Assembly: GCF_000499845.2 (NCBI RefSeq)
Contig: NC_023753.2
Span: 18,500,087 to 18,564,086 of the forward strand
Direction: 5' to 3'
Length of the DNA: 64,000 nt
DNA from: Phaseolus vulgaris
Taxonomy: Eukaryota; Streptophyta; Magnoliopsida; Fabales; Fabaceae
Shown here one piece after another: positions 54,203 through 64,000 of this stretch. The notes under the pieces were generated by a model. That model was given only the letters and a program-made list of their open reading frames with translations. It was not told the origin of the DNA and made no database searches. Numbering within the stretch: position 1 is the stretch's first letter; every line of letters begins with the position of its first letter. Position numbers and translations under genes: made by a program.

Positions 54203-55179
54203 AAAGCATTTTCACCCAAACACTCTAAGGTGGCTCACACTAGGTTTCCTGCCCTTATACAATTCATATGGAGTTTTCTTAAGAATGGGTCTAATTAAGG
54301 TTTTGTTTAACACATAAGCTGCAGTATAGACTGCATTTGCCAAAAAATACTTAGGAAGCCTAGATTCATTTAACATGGTTCTAGCTAGTTCCTCTAATGA
54401 TCTGTTTTTCCTTTCAACTACATCGTTTTGTTGGGGAGTCCTAGGGGCTGAAAAGGTATGTGATATCCCATGCTTCTCACATAACCTCTCAAATCTAGCA
54501 TTTTGAAACTCTCCCCCATGATCACTTCGAATTGATTTTATGCAGCAACCATTTTCATTCTGCAGAACCTTTGCTAATTTATTAAAAGCATTGTAAGCAT
54601 CATTTTTATGTGTAAGAAACAAAGTCCATGTAAATCTAGAGTAGACATCCACAACAACTAAAGCATACAAATTTCCAGCCAAGCTAGCAACTCTAGAGGG
54701 TCCAAATAAGTCCATATGCAATACATCCAAAGGATTTTTTGTAGAGACAATATCTTTTAAATTGAAAGAGGATCTGATTTGTTTACCTTTCACACAAGCA
54801 TCACAGAGCCTGTTATCTTGAAATTTAATGTTAGGTAAACCAGAAACAAGATTTTTAGATTTCAGTTTATTTAAGTGATTAGTATGTGAGCTAACCTCCT
54901 GTGCCACAGCCAAGACTCATCACTTCTAGACAGTAAACACTCATTTGAAGAGATAGTTTCCATGATATCCAAGATGTATATGTTATTCACTCTCTTACCA
55001 GTAAACAACACCTTACCAGAGGAATCACTTGAGATTGTGCAACCTTTTGACTTGAAGTTCACCTTGTATCCTTTGTCACAAAGTTGACTGATGTTGAGAA
55101 GGCTATGCTTGAGTCCTTCTACATAAAGCACATTCTCAATAGTGGTTGAGTTCCTTGTTCCAACAGTGCCTCTGCCCAA
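54203..55179 (-). pseudogene. Integrase of Copia 2
   Basis: GAG-pre-integrase (SWLWHRRLAHI) and zinc-binding region in two frames that overlap near 54900. From 54913 the integrase is open: CDACVKGKQI, HMDLFGPSR, RSDHGGEFQN and QQNDVVERKNRS, so all three catalytic acids are present, with Asp for the usual Gly before VVERK. It ends at the TGA after HLRVFG. Confidence 0.85.
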
Positions 55180-55186
55180 AATCCTT

Positions 55187-56395
55187 TATCGGTTATTATC
55201 ACCATAGGTTACATGTCCCTCTGCTTTGAGCTTCATGCTAGTGAATTTTGTAAGATCTCCAGTCATATGTTTGGAACTACCACTGTCCAAGTACCATTGA
55301 TTTTTCTTGCTGCCTTTTGAATCAGAGATTGACCCTTCATCTTTCATCATGAAACACATATTGTTTTCCTCACTCTCAGTTGAAGAGCTGCTGGTTGAAG
55401 ATACTTCATTCTCTTCCCATGAAATGTAAGCTCTTCTCCCCTTGCTCCTTTCAACCTTCTTGTTGGCAGATTTGTCCTTTGATTGATTGTTTGGACAATC
55501 CATTTTGATGTGCCATGTTTTGCCATAGCCAAAGCAAGTATAGTTAGAGGAATTTGAGTCATTAGGTTTAGGATACCTTCTTTTCTGCTGGTTCCTATCT
55601 CTGTTTTTCTTCTTCAGGAATCTGCTGAATCTCTTTGTAAGTAGGCTGATTGTATCATCATGTTCAACATATCTCATTCTGTTCACTTGCTTTCAGTGCA
55701 AGTCCTTTGGGTTTTCTTTCCATTGTTTCCTGCTCTTTGAGTCTCTTGAGCTCCAGCTCATGCTCCATTAATTTCCCAAAGAGTGCAGCAGTTGACAACT
55801 TTGACAGATCACGACTTTCTGATATGGCAGTCACCTTGGGTTGCTAGCTTCTGTCGAGGCACTTCAGCACTTTTATGTTGAGTTCTTCTCTGTCAAATTC
55901 CTTTCCCAAACCAGTAAGGTGATTCACAATATGAGTGAACCTTTTCTGCACATCAGCAATGCTCTCCTCGGGTTGCATTCTAAACAATTCATATTCTTGG
56001 ATGAGAGAATATTTTCTTGACCTCTTCACATCTTCAGTACCCTCGTGAGTGACTCCCAAGACCTCCCACATCTCCTTAGCTGAACTGCATTTGGATATCC
56101 TAAAGAACTCATCCATTGTTAATGACGAGGTTATGATGTTCTTGGCCACAAGATCATATTGAGCCTTCTTCCTTTCGGTCTCATTCCATTCAGATCTTGG
56201 CTTTACCACTTCTTCATCCTTGACAACCTACATTGGCACATAGGGTCCATGGACCACAGCCTCCCAAATAAACGAGTCAATAGATTCCATGAAAATTTTC
56301 ATTCTAATTTTCCAAAAGGCATAATTCATTCCATTGAACATAAGTGGTCTACTAACAGAAGATCCCTTAGCAAAAAGCACTTTAAACTCAGACAT
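55187..56395 (-). pseudogene. gag-protease of Copia 2
   Basis: Start at ATG 56395 (MSEFKVLFAKG), in the same place as in Copia 1. In-frame TAGs at 56228-56230 (Gln in Copia 1) and 55844-55846 (Trp in Copia 1), then a frameshift near 55690. The gag core (YAFWKIRMKIFMESI, EMWEVLGVTHEGT) is clear. The zinc knuckle is broken: CFGYGKTWHIKMDC has Tyr for the second Cys. Protease follows almost at once (QWYLDSGSSKHMTGD), because the coiled coil and second knuckle present in Copia 1 are deleted. The primer-binding site TTGGTATCAAGAG is at plus 56432-56445. Confidence 0.87.
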
Positions 56396-56445
56396 AATTG
56401 CAAACAAACTTGATTAAAATACAAGTCCTAACTCTTGATACCAAT

Positions 56446-58053
56446 TCTTGGGTCCAATAGTGTCAAAGTTCAAGAGGGGGGGGGGGGTGAATTGACATTT
56501 TAAAAGTTTCTCGCAGAATCAGTATTTATCACAGTACACAGAAAATAAATCGATTTATTTGGAAATGAACAGATTTATTTTGGCACTGCTTATGTTTGAA
56601 AATGTTTATATCAGCCAAGTTATTCTCGAGGTTGTACAGATTAATTTGCAAGCCACACACATACTCATATTAGAGAGAAAACAATGAACAGCAAAAATAG
56701 TAACCTTCAATATTTAAGCAAGTGATAAAGCTTCAATTATTAGCTTATCAATCAATTGGGTAACCTATCACAAAAAAGTTGTTCCAGTTGTAATTAATAG
56801 TTCATATAACTTCTTAACAAAACCAAACTGATTTTCCTGAAAATAAGAACAGTATGAACAAGTCCAGAAAGAACAGATTTATTTTTAATTGAACAGATTC
56901 AATTTCTGGAAGATTAACAGATAAGCACTAATTCGAGTACAGGGATGAAGAGAAATGAACACACAACAGTTATACTGGTTCACTCAAATGAGCTACATCC
57001 AGTCTCACCTAATCCAAGGTGAAATCCACTAAACAAAATGTACCAAACACACTTACACAGCCACTGTTCTTGAACCGTACAAGAAACTTGGCACACTTGC
57101 TGAAAAACCCTATTTCAGCACACACACTCTTCAAGAAACCCTATCAAGAAGAGTTTACAACCACACTTTTACAAGAAAAGAAATATGAAATGAATACACC
57201 TATAGAGGATGCAGAAATCTGCCTTAAACCAGTAGAACAGATTGCTCAAACAATAGCAGCACCTCTCACCAAGCTTTAGAAGCAAACAAGAACAAGCACA
57301 CTTTTGATTTTTGAAATCTTTCAAGAACACATGCTAATTCTCTGTAAATCCTTAATTCTCTGATGTAAAACTTGTTTTCTCAATTGTATGATTCTTATCT
57401 AAACGCAGGAACAAGTTTTCTTTTTATAGAAAAACAACTTATAACAGATTTTCAAAAAATAGTTAAAGCTGTTATAAAAAGAACAGATTGAAAATAAAAT
57501 GAACATATTTATTTTCAAAAGCAGTTAGAGAATCTGTTATGTGAAGGAGACTTAGTAAACCATTCTGGTGCAGGAACAAAATGAAAATCTGTTTAAGATA
57601 AACATGGCACCAAACTAAAAAGAATCTATTCATTTACAGATGAACAAATTTATTTTTCAAAACGATAACAGAAAAGACTTACCTATCGAAACACAGTCGT
57701 TTTAAAAGAGAGATTTCTTAGTCAAAATACTTTATGCACAAAACTTGATTTTCAAAAGCCTTAGGCAATGCACTAGTTTAAAAAAGAATCTGTTTATTTA
57801 GAAAAGAACATATTTATTTTCATGCAGTAAAGGTGTTTTTGCAAAACATGTGAAAAACAGTTTCAGAAAATTTATGCTTGCTCTTATCACATGGTCAGGG
57901 ATTAAGAGGTGAGTTACACAGCAAAAAGCCTACTCTTAAACAACCTCTAACCTATACCTAAGACATTCTTAAAGCAAATACAACTATACATGAAATGTAC
58001 ACAAATGGCTTCATCAAACACATGTCTTGAAGGGGTAGCAACCATCTTCAACA
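56446..58053 (-). repeat. 5' LTR of Copia 2
   Basis: 1608 bp with plus-strand ends TCTTGGGTCC (TG mutated to TC) and CATCTTCAACA. The minus-strand TATA box (TCTATAAAAAG) is near 57421-57431. The interval 56930-57515 is absent from the 3' LTR. A plus-strand frame at 57019-57279 is not a gene. Confidence 0.92.
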
Positions 58054-59291
58054 ACATCTTCCTCTCCAAATCTTATTTCAGATTCATCTCCAACTCTAAT
58101 CCCAACTCCAGATGCTCCTGCTTCCCATGAAAAATTGTGCCTGTCCCTAGGCCAAGATAAATAATTATTAAATTCAGCAGGTGCCATCCATGGATTATTT
58201 TGACCTTGAGATGAACCATGGTAAAGGCCTTGTTGAATGTACAAAATGCCCTTATGGTTGGAGGCATTCTGCAGGTGGATGTGCTCTGTTGAGGCTCTAA
58301 TATATTCCATGATATGCTCCATTGTGATTGTAGTTGGAGAATGTTGTTCTGAAAGAACCATAGAAGGTTGATCTTCAACATGAGATGGATGTGGAGGATG
58401 TGGTTGTTGATGAGCTTCTTCAAGATTGATACAATTTTGATCAGTGATTTTTTTGTCAATGGTAGGTCTGATTTTTATTGTTGGATTCACTGCCACCCCT
58501 TGACTTTCACATAGAGCTGTAATGAGTGTTGGAAAACCCAAGGAACCTTTGGCTTTTTCATTATTTTTATTTATTTCTAGCCTTGCAATTTTATACATAT
58601 GATGAGATATGATTTGAGCCACATCAACCTTATAGTCGTCTCTCATGATAGTATAGAGCAATTGGCATCTAGGTAAATTCAGATCAGAGACATGTCCTAA
58701 AGGTATAATGTTAGTCAACAGAAAAGTCATCCAAACCTGAGCTAAAGTCTTCATGTCTTTTCTTTTGATCCTTAATAAGTGCCCAGTGGATCCTGTCTGG
58801 AATGATTTGTTTGGAATGCACAATTTTTCTACAATATATCTCTCGTTGAACCATTCATATATTAAATTTTTGATTGGTTGATAAGTACATTCCACATTAT
58901 CTGGTAATGGATTTCCTAAAAAATGGTTGATTGCATTTCTGTCATAGTAAATCCATTTACCCTTGACTTTGACCTTCAAATCATTCGAATCTTCAACCCA
59001 AGCATTTGTATAAAATTCAGACACTATATTTGGATCATACTTGAGATAAGGATCTGCCAAATTTGTCCAATTTCTTTGCAGTAGCCCATTAAAAAAGGAA
59101 TCAAATTCTTCAGGCAAAAGTATTACTTTCCTTTCTGAAATTAAGACCCAACTTTTCAGCTCTTCATATATTTGCTTCTTGTCTTTGTTTGGCTCAATGT
59201 TTCTTGGTGGGTTAGGTGACTCAACTCTAGCTCTTTTGCCTTTGTTAAACCGTGTTAGATTAATACCCGTTGTAGATTTGGTACGACCCAT
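58054..59291 (-). CDS. Third ORF of Athila-like element (putative plant transposon protein family)
   Basis: About 412 codons open from ATG 59291 (MGRTKSTTG) to the Copia 2 insertion, continued by 46 codons at 49064-49201. A Lys/Arg-rich N-terminus (NKGKRARVE) is followed by the domain annotated in plants as putative plant transposon protein. Landmarks are NWTNLADPYLKYDPNIVSEF, VKGKWIYYDRNAINHFLGNP, CTYQPI, LLTNIIPLGHVSDLNLP, LLYTIMRDDYKVDVAQIISH and LGFPTLITALCESQGV. The C-terminal third is Gln/His-rich and disordered. It lies downstream of integrase, the envelope position in Athila, but has no signal peptide or membrane helix that I can see. The order of motifs matches the third ORFs of both Copia elements. 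Confidence 0.8.
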
Positions 59292-60391
59292 TTTTCTGCA
59301 CATATAAGAATAAACATTTCTCAAAATCAAAGTGTTTTATTTGATTGGCATTTTAACAAACACTTGATATGCAATGTATAAAATGACATTCAATGAGTAC
59401 TTTTTGTTTTGGTATTTAATCCATGGAAACAGTACTTAACTTTGATTATCCTATTCAACAATCTTATTCACATCAAAACATTCAAAATTTCAAAGAGATT
59501 GAATCTTCCAATTTAAGAACGAAACTGTAAAATGGAAATGGAAACACGCTTGACTGGACATGGTTGAATGGAAATGGCAACGGAACCATGAGGATGGGCC
59601 ATGGAGATGAATAATTACTTACCTTGATAATGGAAATGTAGATGAAATGTTCGAGAATGGCTATGTAGATGAAAGCTTTGGGATGAAATTTTTTTAAAAC
59701 AGAGTATGCTTGACTGAAAATGTGATTTTAGGGTGTAGGCTTTTCAAATGTAATTTTAAAATGGTGTAGTTTTTTTTTTTTAGAAAAAAATCCCACTAGC
59801 TTAGGCTAAATCCTTTTAGCTCAGGCTAAAGTTTGGCAGAGAGCAACAAATTTTCTAGCTCAAGCTACTAGCTCATTTTAGCTCAAGCTAAAGTTAGGCA
59901 GAGAGCAACAAATTTGTTTAGCTCAGGCTAGCCCATTTTAGCTCAGGCTAAAGTTTGGCCGAGAGCAACAAAGTTTTCTAGCCCAAGCTAGCTCATTTTA
60001 GCTCAAGCTAATGTTTGGCAGAGAGCAACAAATTTTCTTTAGCTCAGGCTAAAGTTGCAGAACAAAATTTCTTTCTTTTTCTGCATATCTAGCTTAGGCT
60101 AAAAATTTTAGCTTAAGCTAAAATTACCCTGCAGTGAAATTTTTTTCAAAAGTTTCATTTTGTCTTTGCCAAAAGTTTCAAACCTTTCTAAGCTTTCTTC
60201 CATCCATTCATTTCACCTAACATTTCAAACCTACATGACCATTTCACAAATCAAACTGGTTTTAAAGACATTAAATATTAAAACATACTACTAAATCAAA
60301 ACAAAAATTAAAGACACATTTCAAAACAAAACACTGGGTTGCCTCCCAGCAAGCGCTCGTTTAATGTCATATACCTTGACGCTTGATTTAC
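59292..60391 (-). other. Spacer between integrase and third ORF, Athila-like element
   Basis: 1.1 kb without ORF. Directly downstream of integrase the minus strand has TTAAACGAGCGCTTGCTGGG AGGCAACCC (plus 60335-60363), a motif common after pol in Athila/Tat elements. The minisatellite at 59796-60125 fills its middle. Confidence 0.6.
59796..60125. repeat. AGCTCAGGCTAAA minisatellite, about 62-bp higher unit
   Basis: About 4.5 diverged units of TTTTAGCTCAAGCTAAAG, then TTTGGCAGAGAGCAACAAA and TTTTCTAGCTCA. Each contains two imperfect palindromes of the TAGCTCAAGCTA type. The same palindrome occurs in the LTR U3 array at 47235-47445 of the same element, without the GGCAGAGAGCAACAAA part. Confidence 0.85.
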
Positions 60392-61679
60392 TTAAGGATC
60401 ATTGAAGTGGATCATAGTGGTGTGCCTTTCAACTTCACCACCAAAATAATGCTTCAATCTTTGTCCATTGACCACCCAACTTCTTTTTGAGGCAGGATCT
60501 TCCAATTCCACTGCTCCATATGGTTTTACTTGTTTGACTTGGAATGGACCTGACCATTTTGATTTGAGTTTTCCAGGGAAAAGCCTCAACCTGGAATTAA
60601 ATAACAACACCAATTGACCTGGTTCAAAATTTCTTTTCAAAAAGTTTCTATCATGATAAAATTTGACCCGATCTTTATAAAGTTTTGAAGATTGGTAAGC
60701 ATTGAATCTTATTTCTTCAAGTTCATGAAGTTGTACTTTTCTCTTCTCTCTAGCGTCTTTAGGATCAAAGTTTAAAAACTTGATTGCCCAGTATGCTTTG
60801 TGTTCCAATTCCACAGGAAGGTGACATGTTTTACCATATATCAATTGGAATGGAGACAAAGATGTAGGTGTCTTAAATGTTGTTTTATAAGCCCAGAGAG
60901 CTTCATCAAGCTTGTTAGACCAACCAATCCTTTTTGGAAGAAGATACTGCTTTTTCCAAAATCTTCTTAATTTCCGTGTTAGAAACCTTTGCCTGACCAT
61001 TAGTTTGAGGATGGTAGTTGGTACTTTATGTCTAACTCCATAGTGTTCTAAAACCTTTTGAAGTTGAGCATTACAAAAATGTGAACCTCCATCACTTATC
61101 AAAACTCTAGGAGTACCAAACCTGGTGAAAATATTTCTCTTGAGAAATTTGATTACAGTTTTGGCATCAACTTTCTGAGTTGCAGCTGCTTCCACCCATC
61201 TAGAGACATACTCAACTGCCAGTAAGATATATTCATTTGAGAATGATAATGGTAGTGGTCCTATAAAATCAATTCCCCAACAATCAAATACTTCAATCTC
61301 TTGAATGTTCTGCAACGACATTTCATGCCATCTTGTAATAGCTCCAGTTCTTTGACAACTATCACACTTCTGAACATGTTCATGTGCATCTTTGAACAAA
61401 GTTGGCCAATAAAATCCAGATTGTAACACTTTAGCTACTGTCCTTTGTCCATTGAAATGACCTTCATATGGTGAATTGTGACAATGTCATAGAATATTTT
61501 TAGCTTCATTTCTTGTAACACATTGCCTTATCATGTTATCTGCACCAATTTTGAATAGATAAGGATCATCCCATACATAGTGATTAGCATCTTTAAAGAA
61601 ATTTTTCTTTTAATGCCATCCAAAAACTTCAGGAACTACTCCTGCAGCTTTAAAATTTGCCAAATCTGTAAACCATGGC
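60392..61679 (-). pseudogene. Integrase of Athila-like element
   Basis: The frame from 61429 has the zinc-binding end (CDSCQRTGAITRWHEM) and core CWGIDFIGPLP, RWVEA and VLISDGGSHFCN. The segment that should carry the catalytic Glu is frameshifted. In the alternative frame HPQTNGQ is followed by A-K-V where the family has A-E-V, so the Glu is also substituted by Lys. The C-terminus resumes (WAYKTTFKTPTSLSPFQLIY, KWSGPFQVKQ) and ends at TGA 60392. Upstream, 61430-61679 encodes the pol linker ([18 protein letters not shown]) with TAA and TGA stops. Cut at 61680 by a chromovirus. Confidence 0.85.
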
Positions 61680-62388
61680 TGATGGAGGAGGGCCAAGCAC
61701 ATCTAGCCATGAAAGCCAAAGCCCAACACTAGACCATGAAGAGCGTCTAGACCATGATGAGCGTCTAGCTAGAAGGAAGGAGCGTCTAGGACGTGAAGGG
61801 GAAAGGCTACCCATGGAGCGTCTAGGAAGAGACCTAGACCGTCTAGGGCCTATCACAAGGTCAATGGCTAAGCATATTCAAGCCCAATTGAATGAAGCCA
61901 CGGATGGAAGAGAGAAAGCTTTGTACATGTTGCATAAAGGCCCATTAGGGGTGCTTAGTAATTAGAGTAGTGTAGAAAGCATATTTGAGTGAAACATTCT
62001 AGAAACTCTCTAGGTTTGGCCGGTCATGAGCACATGGCACATGTGCTTTGTGAATTGCATTTAATTTGGCTTTCATTTCATTAGACATTAGCTTAAAACT
62101 TACGGCCATTTAGCTTATAAATAGGAAGGACTACACCTTGTATTTGCAAGTTTATTGTGAGTAAAGTTATGCTGCCATTTTGTGCCAAGCTTTGCTTCTC
62201 CTAGAATTCTAGGCTCTAAACTTCATTTCCTTCACATCTCCTTGGGCTGGCCGAACCTCCCTATAATCATACCTATCATGCACCGTCAAGATCAACACCA
62301 CTCTTAGGAGGATCTTGCTCACACACCTTCAAAGCTTCCGCACCACTTTTCTTACATGATTCAAGAAGACCTTCATGAAATGCCATCA
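61680..62388 (+). repeat. 5' LTR of plus-strand chromovirus
   Basis: 709 bp, ends TGATGGAGGAGGGCC and GAAATGCCATCA. The TATA box TTATAAATAG is at 62115-62124. Its first 286 bp are an open frame for the integrase tail copied from the 3' end: DHEERLDHDERL and RKERLGREGERL repeats, then GPITRSMAKHIQAQ and TDGREKALYML. As a 5' LTR this stretch is not translated in place. Similarity to 39207-39906 is clear but diverged, with a different number of ERL units. Confidence 0.92.
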
Positions 62389-64000
62389 TTTGGTATCATG
62401 AGCTTGGGTTCTTCAAGATGAGTTGCTTTTGGTCTTTTCATTTCTATTTCTTCTTTTATTTCATGTTGTTTATCTTTTCCATAATTGTCTTGCTATTTTT
62501 TGCATTTTAATTTGTTTTGGTGTGCTTTGTGGAAGATCCAACCGAAGCACTTTTGTTCAATTGATCTTGAACAAGTTCTTGTGCAAATTATGATAGGATT
62601 CCATACACCTTTGAGTTGCTATTTTCTTTTAGGCTTTTGAGTCTTTATTGCTTTCTTATTTGGTTCATATTATGCTTTTGAGTCTTTCATTTCTGAATCC
62701 ATACATGTTTTGTCAAGTCATGTTCATCCACATTGTCAACAATTCTTAGTAGTCCTTTTATTTGGCTTGATTGTTTCTTGATTTTGGGTATCTTTAATTG
62801 CTTTGAATCTGCTGTTCTTTGATCTTTTGGTGCCTTTTTAATCTTAGTTTGAGTTCATATTGTGTTTAGATCCTACACAATTCTATTTCACAAATTCCAT
62901 TGTGTTTAAATTTTGGTATCTTGCTGTTTTTGTTTCCAGTTTTCAGAATCCCCTGTTTCAAATTTTCTGTGCTGGCTGTTTTGTTCCAGAAAAATATTTC
63001 CACTCATAGGAAAATTTTGATTCTCTGGAATTTTCAAGTTTGAAGTGTTATAGAAAGGACAAAAAAAGAATTAGTCCAAAAGAATCAACAGAAAAAAAAT
63101 GATAAATCTTTTAAAATCAGTGTGCAAATCTGAGGCGCTACAGCTGGCGTAACTGAACACCAAAATTGAAAAATTTATTAAAAAAAATTGGTGCATGCTT
63201 TTTGAGTGATTATAAAGCCAGATTTTAGGTAAGATCTTGAATATCTTGCATATCAAATTTCAGAATCATATCTTAAAAACACAGCTCAGCATAAATTGGG
63301 GAAAAACACGTTTCTGGCCCACAACATTTTCCAGTGGTGCTGTTTTTTTTATTTGGTCATCTAATTCTAGTGCCATTCTTAGGATTCTTTTGTGTGCCTA
63401 CCTTTATTTTGTTACCTTTTATTTGCTTGCTTAATATTTCTTGGACCTCTTTCTAGTTGTCATAATCTAACTTCTTTTGGTGGTACTGTTTTATTCAATT
63501 AAATTGTTTCTTGCTTTTGTTCTTTGACCTCTAATTTGGTGCTGGAATTTATTTCTCCTTTGGTGCTTAATTGAATGGAAACTTGACTTGGGTAAGGTCT
63601 AGTCTTTTGATAGGTGCTGGAATTGGAGAATTAAAACCTTCATTCTAAGGGGAAACAAAGCCAAGGCCGAAACAAGCATTCTTGAAAAACACTACAAACA
63701 CTTGGAGGGCCAACAAGCAAAGACAACAAGGAAGTGCATTTAGCAAAAAGAGGATCAACAAAGGGAGTTTTTCTTAATTTCCTTACAACTTAATTTGTGT
63801 TAATTACCTCTTAATTACGTTTTAGACGGTGAGTGTGTCTTCAAGGGCTCAAAGTGTCCAAGAAGCCTCACCTAGGGCCGACTAGTATAGAATTCTTAAT
63901 TAGCAATTGTTAATTGTTTGTAATTGCCTTTTCTTTTGCTTAGTAGTGACGCTTTGCATGTTTATTTTGTGTTAAACCGACTAGCTTTGTTAAATTAGTT
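62389..64000 (+). promoter_or_regulatory. Primer-binding site and leader of plus-strand chromovirus
   Basis: TTTGGTATCATGAGC at 62389-62403 matches the initiator tRNA-Met site. The following leader is T-rich with no ORF of note and is collinear with the minus-strand copy's leader: GTTTCTGGCCCACAACATTT near 63310 corresponds to 45300-45325, and the final GGCCGACTAG near 63880 to about 44740. Confidence 0.8.

Larger units (their letters stand above)
49202..58053 (-). mobile_element. Sirevirus-like Ty1/Copia element, decayed (Copia 2)
   Basis: Inserted in the third ORF of the Athila-like element. Flanks are ACATA (49197-49201) and ACATC (58054-58058), a 5-bp duplication with one change. The 5' LTR is 1608 bp (56446-58053) and the 3' LTR 1022 bp (49202-50223), the latter with a 586-bp internal deletion. 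Minus-strand order is gag, protease, integrase, RT, RNase H, third ORF, as in Copia 1 but from a related, not identical, family. A block of about 190 codons (coiled coil and second zinc knuckle) is missing between gag and protease. Many stops make it inactive. Confidence 0.9.
38584..61679 (-). mobile_element. Athila-like Ty3/Gypsy element, 3' part, host of second nest
   Basis: Minus-strand remains in order: integrase (61679-60392), spacer with minisatellite, third ORF (59291-58054 and 49201-49064), 3' region with polypurine tract (near 47650-47670), and 3' LTR (47648-46949 and 39206-38584). It is split by the chromovirus at 39207-46948 and by Copia 2 at 49202-58053. It is cut at 61680 by a plus-strand chromovirus. 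RT, gag and the 5' LTR lie outside the window. The integrase wording (CWGIDFIGPLP, RWVEA, TRFGTPRVLISDGG) and the ORF downstream of pol are Athila-like. The left border sits in a CACTA fragment. Confidence 0.75.
61680..64000 (+). mobile_element. Chromovirus 5' end, plus strand, runs off the window
   Basis: 5' LTR 61680-62388, primer-binding site 62391-62403, and 1.6 kb of leader homologous to the leader at 44385-46248 in reverse. It is inserted head-on relative to the minus-strand copy at 39207-46948, in the pol linker of the Athila-like element. gag and pol lie beyond the right edge. Confidence 0.88.

Noticed and set aside
57019..57279. 86-residue plus-strand frame in the Copia 2 5' LTR (similar frames at 9954 and 31456 in the Copia 1 LTRs)
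   Set aside because: Antisense to LTR transcription, not conserved between the two Copia families, no domain.

Overview
The window is a plant nuclear genome segment made almost entirely of transposable elements. No single-copy host gene, rRNA or tRNA gene was recognised. The mix of elements fits a eudicot, most likely a legume: SIRE1-like Copia elements with a third ORF, a Tat-lineage Gypsy with an antisense ORF, an Athila-like Gypsy, and chromovirus (probably CRM-clade) Gypsy elements. The species assignment is inference from element types only. The AT-rich spacers and the depth of nesting suggest pericentromeric or centromere-proximal heterochromatin.

Left block, 1-5455. A truncated chromoviral LTR (1-644) abuts a short, decayed Tnt1-like Copia remnant with gag and protease only and a 271-bp LTR (645-2684). 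About 2.8 kb of featureless AT-rich DNA follows.

First nest, 5456-34912. The outermost element is a minus-strand, gag-protease-only retrotransposon with 991-bp LTRs and target duplication CTGTA. A minus-strand Sirevirus-like Copia (8194-32169, duplication CATGA) sits in its gag gene. That Copia carries a solo LTR in its own 3' LTR (8720-9739, duplication GTTTT). Its pol is split by a 13-kb minus-strand Tat Gypsy (14471-27565, duplication AGAAC). The Tat pol is in turn split by another solo LTR (23584-24584, duplication TATCC). All five duplications can be read directly, so the insertion order is secure.

Middle, 34913-38583. An AAT microsatellite is followed by a 3.1-kb AT-rich segment with Helitron-like ends and by a fragment of CACTA (En/Spm) transposase.

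Second nest, 38584-64000. A minus-strand Athila-like Gypsy was inserted in the CACTA fragment. It contains a chromovirus whose two LTRs differ at one of 700 bases (39207-46948), a second, more decayed Sirevirus-like Copia (49202-58053), and the 5' end of a plus-strand chromovirus (61680 to the window end).

Themes. Both Copia elements and the Athila-like element carry, downstream of integrase/RT, an ORF of one apparent family, the plant transposon / envelope-like protein family. The chromoviral LTRs begin inside the integrase C-terminal tail, so each LTR encodes a charged repeat tail ending in a TRSM-type motif. The Tat element has an intact antisense gene interrupted by one canonical GT-AG intron, and tandem-repeat blocks in its 3' untranslated region. 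Most stops and catalytic losses that can be explained are C-to-T or G-to-A changes.
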